This document shows positions 14,104 through 20,547 of a DNA stretch of 34,566 bases, piece after piece. The translations under genes were made by a program, and so were the position numbers. The stretch comes from a virus: positions 1-34,566 of IMG/VR virus record IMGVR_UViG_3300036863_000061; one strand, written 5' to 3'. The notes below the pieces were generated by a model that saw nothing but the letters and a program-made list of their open reading frames with translations, was not told the DNA's origin and made no database searches. Each line of letters begins with the position of its first letter. The stretch's first letter is position 1.

Positions 14104-14331
14104 ATGACTGTATCCACCGCAGCCGCCGCGAAACGCTCCCTCAAAGAGGTCGAGCTGATAGCGGCACACATCATGATCCGCCCCGCCGACCGGAAACGCT
14201 CATGGGCGGTTGAGCGGATCCGGGTCATCGCCGACGACGGCTACCTCGACGATGCCGAGGCGCGCCGCCAGATCCGCAACGTGCTCGCCGGCCTGGACCT
14301 GGCCGAGCAGCGCCGGCGGGCCGACCGATGA
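14104..14331 (+). CDS. Small lysogeny-region protein, function unknown
   Basis: 75 residues, all-helical and basic, with RSLKEVELIAAHIMIRPADR and DDAEARRQIRNVLAGLDL. A strong TAGGAGG ribosome-binding site precedes the ATG. The stop overlaps the start of the DUF6221-like gene by ATGA. Possibly a small DNA-binding or adaptor protein; no family known to me. Confidence 0.6.
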   Translation: MTVSTAAAAKRSLKEVELIAAHIMIRPADRKRSWAVERIRVIADDGYLDDAEARRQIRNVLAGLDLAEQRRRADR

Positions 14332-14672
14332 ACGACCTGATCACCTGGTTGCGCGCGCAGTTGACCATCGACGATCGGGGCCTACGCGACTGGCTGTCCA
14401 ACCTGCCCGCCGACTCTGGCGCGGCTGACTGGGTGCGCCAATGGCTGGCCGAGGTCGACGCCAAGCGGCGGATCCTTACGATCTACGAGAATGCTGTCCT
14501 GGCCCGCGATGCGGGGTCGCCCGGACCCGTGTTTCTTGCCGGAGAACAGATCTCACAGTGGAACCATGCGGTGGACCACGGTGCTGCGGATGTGCTTACG
14601 GATGCTGTTCGCCTACTCGCCCTGCCGTATGCCGCTCGTGAGGGCTACCGCGACGAGTGGCGGCCGTGGTGA
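14328..14672 (+). CDS. DUF6221-like protein
   Basis: 114 residues. The form MNDLITWLRAQLTIDD, then a helix with EVDAKRRILTIYENA, and the end LLALPYAAREGYRDEWRPW match the actinobacterial DUF6221 family, which is common in phages and integrative elements of this group. The biochemical role is unknown. The stop (14670-14672) overlaps the likely GTG start of the integrase. Confidence 0.78.
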   Translation: MNDLITWLRAQLTIDDRGLRDWLSNLPADSGAADWVRQWLAEVDAKRRILTIYENAVLARDAGSPGPVFLAGEQISQWNHAVDHGAADVLTDAVRLLALPYAAREGYRDEWRPW

Positions 14673-15466
14673 GCGACCACCTCGCCGCGTACCGGCGGCA
14701 CCTGCGCGACCTCGGCCGCGCCGACTCCACCGTCGACGGCTACCTCGAGCTGCTCACCCGCATGGACCGGGAACTACCGCAGGGCCTGACATCCGCCTGC
14801 GAAGACGAGCTCCGGGACTGGATCAACGCGGACGGGCACGGCCGGGCCACCCGCAACTGGTATCGCACCGTCGTCTGCGGATTCTTCGCGTGGGCGTGTG
14901 ACCCGGACGAGCCGCGCCTGGACTTCAACCCGGCGCGTCGGCTGCCCCGGTTGAGCATGCCGGACCGGGCCACCCAGCGGGTCCCGACCGGCCAGGTGCA
15001 GGCGGTGCTCGCCGGCGCGGCCGCACCTTATCTGGTGTGGTTCCTGCTGGCCTCGCACGCCGGGCTGCGCTGCATCGAGATCGCCCAGCTCGACCGCGGT
15101 GATGTCACCGCCGACGAGTTGTGGGTGCAGGGCAAGGGCGGTAAGGCCCGGATAGTGCCCACCCACGAACGGGTGTGGCAGGCCATCGAGGCGCTGCCGC
15201 CCGGGCTGGTCGCCGGCGGCCTGACCCGGCAGCAGATCTCGCACCGGGGCAACCGGCAGTTGCAGAAGGTGCTGGGGCAGCCGGAGTTGAGCATGCACAA
15301 GCTGCGGCGCTGGTTCGGGACCGCCGCGTACGAGGCGTCCGGCGAGGACATGCGGGTGGTGCAGGAGCTGCTGGGTCACGCGTCGGTCGCCACGACCCAG
15401 CGGTACGTGGCGACCCGGACGACGCGTAAGCGCACCGCGGTGGCCGGTCTGCCGGCGGTGGCGTGA
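14669..15466 (+). CDS. int: Tyrosine integrase
   Basis: 265 residues from GTG 14669 (an in-frame GTG at 14657 would add four). An N-terminal core-binding domain (SDHLAAYRRHLRDLGRADST) leads into the catalytic domain, with the full set R134 (HAGLRCIEI), K159 (GKGGKAR), H210 and R213 (MHKLRRW), H237 (LLGHAS) and nucleophile Y246 (TQRYVA). It would catalyse phage integration and, with an excisionase, excision. The short length suggests no large arm-binding domain. It lies at the end of the rightward lysogeny operon; attP is expected nearby. Confidence 0.92.
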   Translation: MSDHLAAYRRHLRDLGRADSTVDGYLELLTRMDRELPQGLTSACEDELRDWINADGHGRATRNWYRTVVCGFFAWACDPDEPRLDFNPARRLPRLSMPDRATQRVPTGQVQAVLAGAAAPYLVWFLLASHAGLRCIEIAQLDRGDVTADELWVQGKGGKARIVPTHERVWQAIEALPPGLVAGGLTRQQISHRGNRQLQKVLGQPELSMHKLRRWFGTAAYEASGEDMRVVQELLGHASVATTQRYVATRTTRKRTAVAGLPAVA

Positions 15467-15496
15467 TGTCAGTACAGCTGGTTGGAGGCTGCGAAC

Positions 15497-15658
15497 ATGG
15501 ACTATCTAACAATTGTGCTGGTGATCCTGGCGGCCGTCGCCGCCGTGACGCTGTGGTCGCTCCTGCTCCACTGGATATTCACCATGGCGAAGCCGCGGTT
15601 CGCGCGATGGCTGTGGCGCCGTCTCGGCGGCGAGGGCTACCCGCCGGACTGGGACTAG
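15497..15658 (+). CDS. 53-residue single-pass membrane protein
   Basis: Starts MDYLTIVLVILAAVAAVTLW, with one membrane helix at about residues 4-28, then a basic amphipathic segment (AKPRFARWLWRRLGG). A GGAGG ribosome-binding site lies 8 nt before the ATG, and its stop overlaps the stop of the convergent gene by 4 bp. Directly downstream of the integrase, it could be a lysogenic conversion or membrane-toxin type protein, but this is conjecture. Confidence 0.6.
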   Translation: MDYLTIVLVILAAVAAVTLWSLLLHWIFTMAKPRFARWLWRRLGGEGYPPDWD

Positions 15659-15963
15659 CCGATCTGGTTGGGGCGGCGGCGGCGCAGCATCGACCTGGAC
15701 ACCTCCTGCACGTCCGGCTGCAGCGTCGGCAGGTCCGGTGCGGCCCGTTCGATGCGGGGCTTGCGGTGCGGGTCGAGGTGCTCGTCCCGGGCGTACAGCA
15801 GCACTTCGGCGTAGCCGGCCTTGAGGATCTCGGCTGCCTGGCGCCAGTTGCCCATGACGAAGCTTTCGACGTCGTAGTGCCTCGCGGCGGCGTGCTCGTA
15901 GCACCGGTCGGCGTACATGAACATGTGTTCGACGGGCGGCACGAAGACGATGGCCCTGGTCAT
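15655..15963 (-). CDS. Resolvase-N-terminus-like small protein
   Basis: 102 residues. The start MTRAIVFVPPVEHMFMYADR, followed by CYEHAAARHYDVESFVMGNW and later EVLLYARDEHLDPHRKPRIE, resembles proteins in Micromonosporaceae elements that look like a degenerate serine-recombinase N-terminal fold. The catalytic Ser expected in a true resolvase is not evident. Function unknown. It is transcribed toward the integrase operon and away from the 15964-16157 regulatory gap. Confidence 0.55.
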   Translation of the reverse strand: MTRAIVFVPPVEHMFMYADRCYEHAAARHYDVESFVMGNWRQAAEILKAGYAEVLLYARDEHLDPHRKPRIERAAPDLPTLQPDVQEVSRSMLRRRRPNQIG

Positions 15964-16017
15964 GTCGGGTTGGGTCCCTTCTTGGATGGTGATCAGAAGT
16001 GGCCGCGAGACCGTCGA

Positions 16018-16141
16018 GTTAACCCGCCTGTAACCGTGCTGTGAACCCGCTGTTAAGGGCCTTGGTTGAAGGCCGCCGGGTTCGATTCATTCACCTGATC
16101 GCCAGATCGACATCACCCGACTAGAACCGCGACATCACCCG
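16018..16141. promoter_or_regulatory. Repeat-rich intergenic region, candidate attP or operator
   Basis: The 194-bp gap between divergent genes (15964-16157) holds two direct-repeat pairs: AACCCGC at 16021-16027 and 16044-16050 (23-bp period) and CGACATCACCCG at 16108-16119 and 16130-16141 (22-bp period). Between them, near 16078-16088, lies GGGTTCGATTC, which looks like the T-loop end of a tRNA gene, a common integrase core. These are the arrangements expected of an att site or a regulated promoter; neither is proven. Confidence 0.4.
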
Positions 16142-16157
16142 GAAGGACCCAAAACCG

Positions 16158-16358
16158 ATGAGCGACCCGTTGGAGCGCCAAGCCGAAACCCCGTACCTGG
16201 AGACAGAGATCTTGATCGCGGTCATGGCTGGAGACACCGACCTCACCGACGAACTGATCAACGAGATGTTGCCGGGCGAGCGGGCGACCTTCCAGGGGCA
16301 GCTCACCACCGCCACCCGCGCGCTGTTCCGCATCCGGCAAGAGCTAGGCGAAGTGTAG
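16158..16358 (+). CDS. Small acidic protein, function unknown
   Basis: 66 residues, predicted helical and acidic (LETEILIAVMAGDTDLTDEL, then INEMLPGERATFQGQL). A GGAAGGA ribosome-binding site lies 10 nt upstream of the ATG. It is transcribed just ahead of the Ltp-like gene (93-bp gap) and may share its promoter in the 22-bp repeat region. Not recognised. Confidence 0.55.
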   Translation: MSDPLERQAETPYLETEILIAVMAGDTDLTDELINEMLPGERATFQGQLTTATRALFRIRQELGEV

Positions 16359-16451
16359 CCAGATCAACGACACACAGTTGCTAGATCACCACTGCTCGCT
16401 CACACTGCGGGCGAGCGTCCGACCCCCACCCCACCACAGGAAGGCACGACC

Positions 16452-17129
16452 ATGACCTACGACGACCCCCGGACGCCCAACGTGCCCGGACCCGAGAACC
16501 AGTCCACCGCGCACACCAACATCTGGCCGCAGCCGACCGAGTACACCCTGCCCGGCCCGCCGCCTCTGCCCAACCCGCCGAAGAAGAAGCACACCGCCCG
16601 CAACGTGGCGCTCGCCGTCACCGGCGCGGTCGTGCTCGCCGTGTGCGGCATCTCCACCGTCGGCGCCCTCGTCGGCGGCAACGACACCACCACCGGCGTG
16701 ATCAGCTCGGACACCACCCGCGACCCGACACCCGAGGCGACCACCGAGGCGACCACCACGGAGCCGGCCGTCACCACCCAGCCAGTCAAGCCCAAGCCGA
16801 CCACACCCGCCGCCAAACCCCTCACGCTTGAGCAGCAGAACGCCATCCAGGCGGCCCAGGACTACCTCGACTACACTGCATTCTCACGCAAGGGACTGAT
16901 CGAACAGCTGCACTCCGACGCCGGCGAGGGCTACCCGCTGAAAGTGGCGACGTTCGCCGTGGACTCGCTGCACGTCAACTGGAACGAGCAGGCGTACAAG
17001 TCGGCGAAGCAGTACCTCGAGTACAGCTCGTTCTCGCGTAAGGGTCTGATCGAGCAGTTGTCGTCGGATGCCGGCGAGGGTTTCACCTACAAGCAGGCCG
17101 TCTACGGAGTCACGAAGGCGGGTCTCTGA
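16452..17129 (+). CDS. Ltp-like surface protein, candidate superinfection exclusion factor
   Basis: 225 residues. A proline-rich cytoplasmic start (1-46), a basic KKKHTAR, one membrane helix (about 51-75), then a Thr/Pro/Glu linker (78-122). After this come two copies of a helical repeat, AAQDYLDYTAFSRKGLIEQL and SAKQYLEYSSFSRKGLIEQL, each followed by SDAGEG and Y/F. The repeats match the Lipoprotein_Ltp family, named after the phage TP-J34 protein that blocks DNA entry of superinfecting phages. The only Cys of the helix sits in LAVC, a poor lipobox, so it is probably helix-anchored. Exclusion activity is inferred. Confidence 0.78.
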   Translation: MTYDDPRTPNVPGPENQSTAHTNIWPQPTEYTLPGPPPLPNPPKKKHTARNVALAVTGAVVLAVCGISTVGALVGGNDTTTGVISSDTTRDPTPEATTEATTTEPAVTTQPVKPKPTTPAAKPLTLEQQNAIQAAQDYLDYTAFSRKGLIEQLHSDAGEGYPLKVATFAVDSLHVNWNEQAYKSAKQYLEYSSFSRKGLIEQLSSDAGEGFTYKQAVYGVTKAGL

Positions 17130-17340
17130 AAGGCCGCGTCCAGCCGACGAACCGCTGCCACAGCTCACCGGCCGGCGCGTCCGGCATGTCCCGCATGGCC
17201 TCCTCAAGCCACGACCAGGCCGCGATCCGCAGCGACGTGTCCGCCTCCGCGGCCATCCGCTCCCGCGCCAGCTCGCACGGCCACGGCTCCCCGCAGGCGG
17301 CGCAGTCCCACGACGGGCGCAGCGGCAGGTGCGCGTTCAC
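17110..17340 (-). CDS. Small CAAC protein of actinobacteria
   Basis: 76 residues with GTG start 17340. The opening MNAHLPLRPSWDCAACGEPW is typical of a small protein family common in Micromonosporaceae and relatives (often poorly annotated), with a CxxC plus a following PC that may bind zinc. The end (MRDMPDAPAGELWQRFVGW) is also typical. Its 3' end overlaps the Ltp-like gene's 3' end convergently by 20 bp. Function unknown. Confidence 0.72.
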   Translation of the reverse strand: MNAHLPLRPSWDCAACGEPWPCELARERMAAEADTSLRIAAWSWLEEAMRDMPDAPAGELWQRFVGWTRPFRDPPS

Positions 17341-17687
17341 GGCCGCTCCGCACGTAAGGTGAACGCATGTGCGATCAGTGTCAGCCTCGCCCGGAGCAGG
17401 TGTTTCCGATCATCACCACCGATGGCGTCCTGACCGGCGCAATGACCTTCTACCCGAGTGCATGCCGCGCCGACTGCCGCTGCGCCGTTTGCCGCCCGGA
17501 CATCCACGTGACCGCCGGCCCGATCGTCATGTTCTGGCTGAACACCACCGCTGGCCCGATCTAGCTCGTCGGCATCCTGCTCAATGATGCGTTGCACGGC
17601 CCGGTCGTAGTCGGCGCGCTGCCGGGCCTGGGCCTCGGCGATCGCCTGCCGCCGGGCTCGGCGCCGGGTCCAGGGGAACAGGTGCAT
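17337..17687 (-). CDS. Basic helical protein; C-terminal two thirds antisense to another gene
   Basis: 116 residues. The first 41 codons (MHLFPWTRRRARRQAIAEAQ and onward through a helical AVQRIIEQDADEL stretch) look like real coding sequence: GGGAGG lies 4 nt before the ATG and about 90 percent of third positions are G or C by hand count. The rest has no such bias (about 57 percent) and is exactly antisense to 17367-17564. The frame happens to stay open to a GTGA overlap with the next gene. Perhaps a gene that lost its stop codon. Confidence 0.45.
   Translation of the reverse strand: MHLFPWTRRRARRQAIAEAQARQRADYDRAVQRIIEQDADELDRASGGVQPEHDDRAGGHVDVRAANGAAAVGAACTRVEGHCAGQDAIGGDDRKHLLRARLTLIAHAFTLRAERP
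17367..17564 (+). CDS. Small Cys-rich protein
   Basis: 65 residues, starting MCDQCQPRPEQVFPIITTDG, with CxxC at 2-5 and a later CRADCRCAVC cluster: six cysteines in total that could bind zinc. AAGGTG lies 5 nt before the ATG, and about 85 percent of codon third positions are G or C (hand count), supporting real coding. It runs antisense within the 17337-17687 frame. Role unknown. Confidence 0.6.
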   Translation: MCDQCQPRPEQVFPIITTDGVLTGAMTFYPSACRADCRCAVCRPDIHVTAGPIVMFWLNTTAGPI

Positions 17688-17771
17688 CGGGCCTCCCGCC
17701 GCGAGTCGGTTGGGGAGGCGACGGGGTCAAGTTCGCGGCCAGTCACCCGCCGCCTCCAACACGCGACGTTA

Positions 17772-17848
17772 CATGTGCCTATACACATGCGGAAGATGTC
17801 TTAGATTACTTGCCGTCCCCCAACTGTTCGGCTACATGTCCTTAGTAT
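17772..17848. promoter_or_regulatory. Palindrome and repeats upstream of the excisionase-like gene
   Basis: CATGTG (17772-17777) and CACATG (17784-17789) form an inverted repeat with a 6-bp spacer. A related TACATGT sequence recurs at about 17833-17839. A TAGTAT -10-like element (17843-17848) ends 6 nt before the GTG at 17855, so this gene too may be leaderless. No good -35 is visible, which fits a promoter needing an activator. Confidence 0.45.
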
Positions 17849-17854
17849 CTGCAT

Positions 17855-18064
17855 GTGCACAAGATCAGGTTCATGGGCGCCAAGGAGATCCAAGATCGCC
17901 TTGGAGTGAGCAGGCAGCGCGCCTACCTCATCATCGGCCGGCGCGGCTTCCCCGAGCCGTACCAGACGCTGGCCATGGGCTCGATCTGGCTGCAAGATGA
18001 TGTTGAGCGCTGGATTCAGCAGAACCGGCCGGACCTCGCCGAGGAGCCCGAAGGCGAATCCTGA
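17855..18064 (+). CDS. AlpA/excisionase-like helix-turn-helix protein
   Basis: 69 residues. The winged-HTH of the MerR/excisionase type is clear: MGAKEIQDRLGVSRQRAYLI, then GRRGFPEPYQTLAMGSIW and the wing WLQDDVERWIQQ. Such proteins bend DNA at attP to direct excision or activate integrase genes. A GTG start at 17855 fits the upstream -10; an internal ATG at 17873 is possible. Followed by a strong terminator. Confidence 0.82.
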   Translation: MHKIRFMGAKEIQDRLGVSRQRAYLIIGRRGFPEPYQTLAMGSIWLQDDVERWIQQNRPDLAEEPEGES

Positions 18065-18077
18065 GCACGCAAAGAAG

Positions 18078-18108
18078 CGGCCCCGCTCGCCGAAGCGATG
18101 CGGGGCCG
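18078..18108. terminator. Strong bidirectional hairpin terminator
   Basis: CGGCCCCGC (18078-18086) pairs perfectly with GCGGGGCCG (18100-18108). TCGC/GCGA extends the stem to 13 pairs with one bulged T and a CGAA tetraloop. It is flanked by A-rich sequence on the left and TTCTGTGTCT on the right, and lies between the convergent genes 17855-18064 and 18159-18455, so it can end both transcripts. Confidence 0.8.
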
Positions 18109-18158
18109 TTCTGTGTCTAGCTCTGGGAGCCGTGCGTGAGCTTACCGCAAAACGACGG

Positions 18159-18455
18159 CTACTCGTCCTTGCCGAACGCCTGATCGCGGGCGATGCGCAG
18201 CTGCCGGATCAGGTGGTTCACCTGCTGCCGATCCAGTTCCACGTACTCGCCCGGCCACGCCAAGGCTGGCTCGTTCACTTCGGTGCGCGGACCCTGCTCG
18301 GCGAGGTATGTGATCGTCGTGTCCACCTGTCCCTGCCCGGCGAACCGGGTTGTGGCCACCTGGACGTAGGTGTCCCGCTGCCAGTGCAGTTCGATCCGAC
18401 CTCGGGCGTCGGTGCCGTCCGGGTTGGGGTTCGGATAGATGTAGTGCTTCGGCAT
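18159..18455 (-). CDS. Small late-region protein, function unknown
   Basis: 98 residues. It begins MPKHYIYPNPNPDGTDARGR and has a beta-rich middle (RIELHWQRDTYVQVATTRF) and a helical end (LDRQQVNHLIRQLRIARDQA). It is the last gene of the leftward late operon and follows two hairpins, so it may be separately expressed. Not recognised. Confidence 0.55.
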   Translation of the reverse strand: MPKHYIYPNPNPDGTDARGRIELHWQRDTYVQVATTRFAGQGQVDTTITYLAEQGPRTEVNEPALAWPGEYVELDRQQVNHLIRQLRIARDQAFGKDE

Positions 18456-18487
18456 GTGCCGTCTCCCATGCGGGAATGCCCTTTGGT

Positions 18488-18520
18488 CCCCGGGCCGGGG
18501 CTTGCCCGCCCTGTGGCGGG
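18488..18520. terminator. Double hairpin between late genes
   Basis: On the leftward transcript, CCCGCC/GGCGGG (+ strand 18505-18510 with 18515-18520, 4-nt loop) is followed by a CCCCG/CGGGG stem (about 18488-18500). It sits just after the stop of the 18527-19051 gene, in a 71-bp gap, and probably terminates or stabilises the lysis-operon mRNA. Confidence 0.55.
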
Positions 18521-18526
18521 AGTTAG

Positions 18527-19051
18527 TTAGGTGGTCCGAGCCGGGGTCGGCTCGGTCGGAACCTCACCCGTCGCGGCCGCCGTCACCACCATCGCCCGCA
18601 CCGTCGCCGGCGCGAACACCTTCTTACGGCCCCAGATCGCGACGATCAACGCCGCAGCGAAAGGGACCAATCCGAGCAGGGCACCGGTCTGCGCATCCGT
18701 CAACGGCAGCCCGAATGCGGCGCCCACGCCGAGCGCGGCCGCGGCGAAGGCGGTGATCGTGCCGACGGACAGCAGCGGCTCAGCCGGCGCGTCCGGCTCC
18801 GGTGTGGCGGGGACAACGGTCGGTCCCATGGTCTTTCCTCTCTTGGCGAAGGCCTCGATCAGATGGCCGGGCAGCCATGACACGAGCAGCGCGACCGCGG
18901 CCCAGGCCACCTGCGGCGGGACGTAATCGGCGATGAGATCAGTCCACGGGACGAGATCATCGTGCGGCTTGATGGCCGCGGCGATCTCCCAGCCGACGGC
19001 GACGCCAGTGATCGACAGGAACGCGACAGTCAGGACACGCTTCCTGGTCAT
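18527..19051 (-). CDS. Four-helix membrane protein with possible dual start (holin candidate)
   Basis: 174 residues with four likely membrane helices (about 5-28, 45-65, 93-115 and 120-142). The C-terminal pair, LLSVGTITAFAAAALGVGAA and LTDAQTGALLGLVPFAAALI ending in RKKV, resembles small actinophage holin-like proteins. Codon 75 is an ATG (18829) preceded by an AGAGGAA site, so a 100-residue two-helix product could also be made. It follows endolysin and other membrane genes. A role in membrane permeabilisation at lysis is inferred. Confidence 0.6.
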   Translation of the reverse strand: MTRKRVLTVAFLSITGVAVGWEIAAAIKPHDDLVPWTDLIADYVPPQVAWAAVALLVSWLPGHLIEAFAKRGKTMGPTVVPATPEPDAPAEPLLSVGTITAFAAAALGVGAAFGLPLTDAQTGALLGLVPFAAALIVAIWGRKKVFAPATVRAMVVTAAATGEVPTEPTPARTT

Positions 19052-19275
19052 GTCTCCAGCCCATCGGCCCGCTCGCGGACCAATGCGGAGATGACGCTCG
19101 GCGGCAGCGGGAAGGACGGACCCCGGTCGATCTCGTCGGCCATCACCCGCAACGCCGCAGCGACACCAGCACCAACGATCTCGTCCCGGTGGATGGTGCC
19201 CAGATCGCGACCGATTCGCCGAATGGCAACAGCCTCGATCGCTTCGCCGGCTGCAGTGATCATCGGGTCAGGCAA
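19048..19275 (-). CDS. Small protein, function unknown
   Basis: 75 residues: MPDPMITAAGEAIEAVAIRR, then HRDEIVGAGVAAALRVMADE and a polar end. Predicted helical. Its stop overlaps the membrane protein's start by ATGA. A 78-bp gap separates it from the HNH-like gene. I recognise a general resemblance to small regulatory-type phage proteins but cannot assign a function. Confidence 0.55.
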   Translation of the reverse strand: MPDPMITAAGEAIEAVAIRRIGRDLGTIHRDEIVGAGVAAALRVMADEIDRGPSFPLPPSVISALVRERADGLET

Positions 19276-19353
19276 GACGTGCTCCGATCTGCGGATTCAG
19301 GTAGCCGATCCGGAACGTGAAAGCCAGCCGGCCGAGTTCAAGGTAACCGCTGT

Positions 19354-19635
19354 TCACGGCGCGATGATCATCTTCGCCTGGATCGCGGCGAAGCCGGCCA
19401 CCGCGAGCCGGCGCACCTTCCGCCCGTACCGCCAGCGCACATGCCACGGCACCGCCACCGTCCCGGCCTTCAGCATCTTCAGCAAAAGGTCGTGAGTGCC
19501 CGAATGGGCATTTGAGCAGATCGTGACCCGGTTCGCTTTCACGTCCGGGCCCCCGGCGCCCAGAGGCCACACGTGATGCACCTCGAGCGGCACGTCGTCG
19601 CGGTGAACGTGGCACCAACAGTCGCGGCCCATCAT
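19354..19635 (-). CDS. HNH-like endonuclease in the lysis cassette
   Basis: 93 residues. DCWCHVHRDDVPLEVHHVWP supplies two Cys residues and the catalytic HH pair (20-21). KANRVTICSNAHSGTHDLLL gives the Asn (35) and the final His (48). The result is an H-N-H signature with a likely structural zinc. The C terminus is basic. Starts at ATG 19635, overlapping the membrane gene's stop. It may be a homing-type nuclease inserted into the lysis region, or have a packaging role. Confidence 0.7.
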   Translation of the reverse strand: MMGRDCWCHVHRDDVPLEVHHVWPLGAGGPDVKANRVTICSNAHSGTHDLLLKMLKAGTVAVPWHVRWRYGRKVRRLAVAGFAAIQAKMIIAP

Positions 19636-20033
19636 CTCGAGCCGTCCCCTCTGGTCGGAGGTGGCACGTCAGATGCGTCGCCGCCCCCGCTGTAGCCTCC
19701 ACGCTTCGACGGCTTGGTGTAGCCGCGTCTCTCATGGCGCCGGTCCAGAACCTGCACCCTGACCAGCATCCACAGCCGCCACCCCAGCACCACCGGCACG
19801 AATGCGAACACCCCAGTCCGCAACCACGCGAACCACGCCACGTTGGCGCTGCCCGGCACGAAGACCCGGATCACCGACAGCCATAGAACGACGGCGATGA
19901 CCGTGTTGAACGCCATCAGGTGCCGGCCCGCCTCGCTCGCCCACCACCGGGCCACGAACAGGTACAGCACCACGAACCCGGTGGCGAGCAGCGCGGACAG
20001 CAGCAGCAGCACGTTCCCGACGTGCCGGATCAT
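19632..20033 (-). CDS. Three-pass membrane protein of the lysis region
   Basis: 133 residues. Likely helices at about 6-28 (VGNVLLLLSALLATGFVVLY), 40-58 and 70-92, then a basic Gly/Ser/Pro-rich cytoplasmic tail (RRHERRGYTKPSKRGGYSGG). It is one of three consecutive small genes between the endolysin and the HNH gene. A holin or lysis regulator role is plausible from location and topology only. Confidence 0.6.
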   Translation of the reverse strand: MIRHVGNVLLLLSALLATGFVVLYLFVARWWASEAGRHLMAFNTVIAVVLWLSVIRVFVPGSANVAWFAWLRTGVFAFVPVVLGWRLWMLVRVQVLDRRHERRGYTKPSKRGGYSGGGDASDVPPPTRGDGSR

Positions 20034-20236
20034 GAGCCCCCCAATGCGTGCCGCATCAAATCGGCGAATCGGTTCGCGCGGCGCATCTGCTGCATCCGGC
20101 GGGTCACCTCGTCGACCTTGCCGTTGTCTCGCTTCGTCGCCGCGAGGTCCCGCTGCGCCTGCACCAGCCGCCGCCGGGCCTCCTCCACCTCCGGATCCGG
20201 GTCCGGATGCTGCTGCTTCCTACGCCACATCACCAC
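20030..20236 (-). CDS. Short coiled-coil protein
   Basis: 68 residues, highly charged (PDPEVEEARRRLVQAQRDLA; RRMQQMRRANRFADLMRHAL). A helix or coiled coil is likely across 15-60. GGGAGG lies 6 nt before GTG 20236; further GTG and ATG codons follow at 20233 and 20230. The start lies inside the end of the preceding gene (17-bp overlap). Probably interacts with the neighbouring membrane proteins; function unknown. Confidence 0.55.
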   Translation of the reverse strand: MVMWRRKQQHPDPDPEVEEARRRLVQAQRDLAATKRDNGKVDEVTRRMQQMRRANRFADLMRHALGGS

Positions 20237-20522
20237 GGCGGGCCTCCCTGACTACCGACTGCAGCGACTGCAGCAGCTGCACCGTCAGGTCCGAATTGGT
20301 CAGCAGCTTCTGTATCTGCTCGTCTCGGATGCGGACCTGTTCGTCGCGCACGTCCACAGTCTTGCGCAGGTAGGCGATGTGGTCGTCTTTCTGGGACATC
20401 TCCCGCAGGTGGCTGGCGCGGGGGATGAGCCGGTCGGTGAAGATGAGCCACACCGCTAGGAGAATGAGGCCACCCCAGCCGACGCCGGTGACGACCTGAG
20501 GCGGGATACCCTCCAGCATCAT
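20220..20522 (-). CDS. Membrane-anchored coiled-coil protein (holin-like)
   Basis: 100 residues. One helix at about 10-29 (VVTGVGWGGLILLAVWLIFT) and a coiled coil over residues 36-95 (SHLREMSQKDDHIAYLRKTV; DEQVRIRDEQIQKLL). It is immediately downstream of the endolysin gene. Small one-helix proteins with a coiled-coil tail next to endolysins are often annotated as holins in actinophages. Confidence 0.65.
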   Translation of the reverse strand: MMLEGIPPQVVTGVGWGGLILLAVWLIFTDRLIPRASHLREMSQKDDHIAYLRKTVDVRDEQVRIRDEQIQKLLTNSDLTVQLLQSLQSVVREARRGDVA

Positions 20523-20547
20523 TCCCCCCGCGCCGTCAGCTACTCGG

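Noticed and set aside
16078-16088. tRNA gene suggested by GGGTTCGATTC
   Set aside because: No acceptor, D or anticodon arms can be folded around it. At most it is a tRNA fragment of an att site.
19268-19735. 155-codon minus frame across the HNH-like gene
   Set aside because: It overlaps two better supported genes in another frame and has no recognisable features.
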